In this document: in pieces, positions 6,116 to 7,226 of the stretch
Numbering within the stretch: position 1 is the first letter of the stretch
Layout of the letters: the number at the start of each line of letters is the position of its first letter
Source: Dehalococcoidia bacterium
Lineage (GTDB): Bacteria > Chloroflexota > Dehalococcoidia > GIF9 > UBA5629
Assembly (NCBI GenBank): GCA_030604795.1
Contig: JAUVVE010000038.1
Location: 1-7,226 of the forward strand
DNA: 7,226 bases
Reading direction: 5' to 3'
Position numbers and translations under genes: made by a program
Notes under the pieces: model-generated
Told to the model about the DNA's origin: nothing
The model's input: the letters and a program-made list of their open reading frames with translations, nothing else
Database searches by the model: none

Positions 6116-6196
6116 TAGCGTGCCTCACACCGAAGGAGTCTACCAAAAAGCCGCGATGTAATCCAGGACTCATTGACATAAGCCAGTCGCCGGTTT

Positions 6197-6226
6197 TTGA
6201 AGTGGCACAAAGTGACGTGGTACACT
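6197..6226 (+). promoter_or_regulatory. Promoter of the ABM / DinB-like operon
   Basis: TTGAAG (6197-6202), an 18-base spacer, and TACACT (6221-6226) preceded by TG one base upstream form a good extended -10 promoter. Transcription would start near 6233, giving a leader of about 70 bases. A separate perfect TTGACA (6173-6178) has no usable -10 at 16-18 bases. Confidence 0.5.
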
Positions 6227-6285
6227 ATGCGCCAGCAGTAGGGGCAGTTCTCGTGAGACGAGGCCCTGCCGCACAAGAGCCATTC

Positions 6286-6295
6286 AAGGAGGTGA
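6286..6295 (+). promoter_or_regulatory. Full-length Shine-Dalgarno of the ABM gene
   Basis: AAGGAGGTGA is complementary to essentially the whole anti-Shine-Dalgarno tail of 16S rRNA and lies seven bases before ATG 6303. It fixes the start and suggests strong translation, in contrast to glpK, which has no visible site. Confidence 0.85.
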
Positions 6296-6302
6296 ATCAA
6301 CA

Positions 6303-6590
6303 ATGATAGTCGTTACTGCAACGTTACAGGCCGTCGAAGGCAAGGGTGATGAACTTGCGCAGGCATTCCAGAAGCTTGTACCCAAAGTACTGAATGACCC
6401 TGGCGCAATAGCCTACGTTGTCCACCGCGGCCTGGATAACCCTGCCAAGTTCTTCATCTACGAGAAATATGAGAGCGGTGATGCTCTCAAGTACCATAGC
6501 TCAACGGAACACTTCAAGGAGTTCTCCAAGGCCATCGCGTCCCTGTTGGACGGACGCCCTGAGATTGGGCTGTACAACGAGCTTCCGTGA
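6303..6590 (+). CDS. ABM-fold (antibiotic biosynthesis monooxygenase-like) protein
   Basis: A 95-residue single-domain protein of the dimeric alpha+beta barrel superfamily (ABM, PF03992 type). The pattern fits: first strand IVVTATLQAVEGKGDEL, a helix to about residue 31, DPGAIAYVVHRGLDNPAKF and FIYEKYES as central strands, then H65 and H70 in KYHSSTEHFKEF, and a short last strand GLYNEL. Members include quinol oxygenases such as YgiN, heme-degrading enzymes and many of unknown role. They use no fixed cofactor, so the reaction cannot be named. Length is normal for the family. The next gene starts 33 bases downstream, so the two probably share one transcript from the promoter at 6197-6226. Confidence 0.9.
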   Translation: MIVVTATLQAVEGKGDELAQAFQKLVPKVLNDPGAIAYVVHRGLDNPAKFFIYEKYESGDALKYHSSTEHFKEFSKAIASLLDGRPEIGLYNELP

Positions 6591-6623
6591 ACCCCGCGTA
6601 CATGTCCACTTCACCGAGAGAAG

Positions 6624-7226
6624 ATGAAGGAAATCGTCACAGACCTTCAAGCCCAACAAGATGCTCTAGACAGTTTCTTGTGTACGCTTCAAGACAGCCA
6701 GTGGGATTTGCCAACGCCAGCAGAAGGCTGGACCGTTAAGGACTCCATTTCACACATTGCTCACATCGATGAAGTCGCTGTAACGCTCATCCGGGGAGAT
6801 AATACACCACTGGATGAAGCAGATAAGCTCGGCCCCAGTTGGGTCCACACTGGCGCTAAGAGGGGACGAACAATGCCACCTTCACAGATCTTGAAATGGT
6901 GGAGGGACGCGAGGGAGACAATGGATGACTGTCTTATGAAAATTGACCCCAAAAGCAGGATTCCATGGTTCACGCTGCCTACCGGTATGGGAGGACGCGC
7001 ATTTGCCACGGCAAGGCTCATGGAAACATGGGCTCACGGACTCGACTGCTACGATGCCGTAGGTCTCGAACCTGTTGATACGGACCGCCTACAGCACGTA
7101 GCCATGCTAGCATATATGGCGAGGCCATACGCCTATCAAGTAAACGGTTTAGAATGGCCGGATACGCCTATTCGCATAGAGCTGTTGCTTCCATCAGGCA
7201 AAGCTTGGAACCAAGGCTCCGAAGAG
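6624..7226 (+). CDS. DinB/MDMPI-like metal-binding protein, TIGR03084 type (3' end outside window)
   Basis: The frame runs from ATG 6624 to the right edge without a stop (201 codons seen; the family is usually about 260). The N-terminal four-helix domain resembles mycothiol-dependent maleylpyruvate isomerase: PTPAEGWTVKDSISHIAHID (30-49) carries H44, and RLMETWAHGLD (131-141) carries E134 and H138, matching the His-Glu-x3-His zinc site of that fold. RTMPPSQILKWWRDAR (82-97) is typical of TIGR03084 proteins. From about residue 150 a second domain begins (LEWPDTPIRIELLLPSGKAW). The metal is probably zinc and the enzyme may use a small thiol cofactor; the substrate is unknown. The start has only a weak GAGAG upstream, consistent with translational coupling to the ABM gene 33 bases before it. 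Confidence 0.85.
   Translation, partial: MKEIVTDLQAQQDALDSFLCTLQDSQWDLPTPAEGWTVKDSISHIAHIDEVAVTLIRGDNTPLDEADKLGPSWVHTGAKRGRTMPPSQILKWWRDARETMDDCLMKIDPKSRIPWFTLPTGMGGRAFATARLMETWAHGLDCYDAVGLEPVDTDRLQHVAMLAYMARPYAYQVNGLEWPDTPIRIELLLPSGKAWNQGSEE

Noticed and set aside
5857..6306. Plus-strand 149-codon frame opposite DUF3795
   Set aside because: Antisense shadow of a cysteine-rich family gene with clear signature motifs; it also runs into the ABM start.

Overview
The window looks like chromosomal DNA from an uncultured bacterium, most plausibly Chloroflexota (Dehalococcoidia-like). This is an inference from the family mix: a CxxC-x17-CxxC-type zinc ribbon tail, a DUF3795 cysteine-rich protein, a TIGR03084-type DinB/MDMPI-like protein, and a GlpK/GlpD pair in moderately GC-rich DNA. 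No rRNA, tRNA, CRISPR array, transposase or phage gene is visible.

Layout. (1) Positions 1-86 hold the C-terminal end of a small zinc-ribbon protein, followed by a perfect 19-bp hairpin (105-145). (2) Positions 150-560 hold no convincing gene; part resembles degenerate intergenic repeat sequence. (3) glpK (647-2152, +) and glpD (best start a CTG at 2169, to 3824, +) form a two-gene glycerol catabolic operon. Glycerol is phosphorylated to sn-glycerol-3-phosphate, which is then oxidised to dihydroxyacetone phosphate by a membrane-associated FAD enzyme. No glycerol facilitator or regulator lies in the window. (4) A convergent metallo-beta-lactamase-fold hydrolase (3881-5011, -) has a complete two-metal ligand set and an extra cysteine-containing insert. 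Its DNA is visibly poorer in GC than glpK/glpD. (5) Positions 5012-5656 carry the promoter region of that gene and a small single-membrane-span ORF (5302-5448, +) with an in-frame open stretch beyond its TGA stop. (6) A DUF3795 protein (5657-6115, -) is divergent from a two-gene operon (+): an ABM-fold monooxygenase-like protein (6303-6590), with a near-consensus promoter and a full-length Shine-Dalgarno, and a DinB/MDMPI-like metal-binding protein (from 6624) that runs off the right edge.

Functionally the window is mostly ordinary accessory metabolism. The points most worth a second look are the CTG start of glpD, the tiny membrane-protein ORF and its readthrough frame, the cysteine insert of the MBL hydrolase, the altered FBP loop of GlpK, and the ABM plus MDMPI-like gene pair. 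I see no clear evidence of a wholly new multi-gene system.
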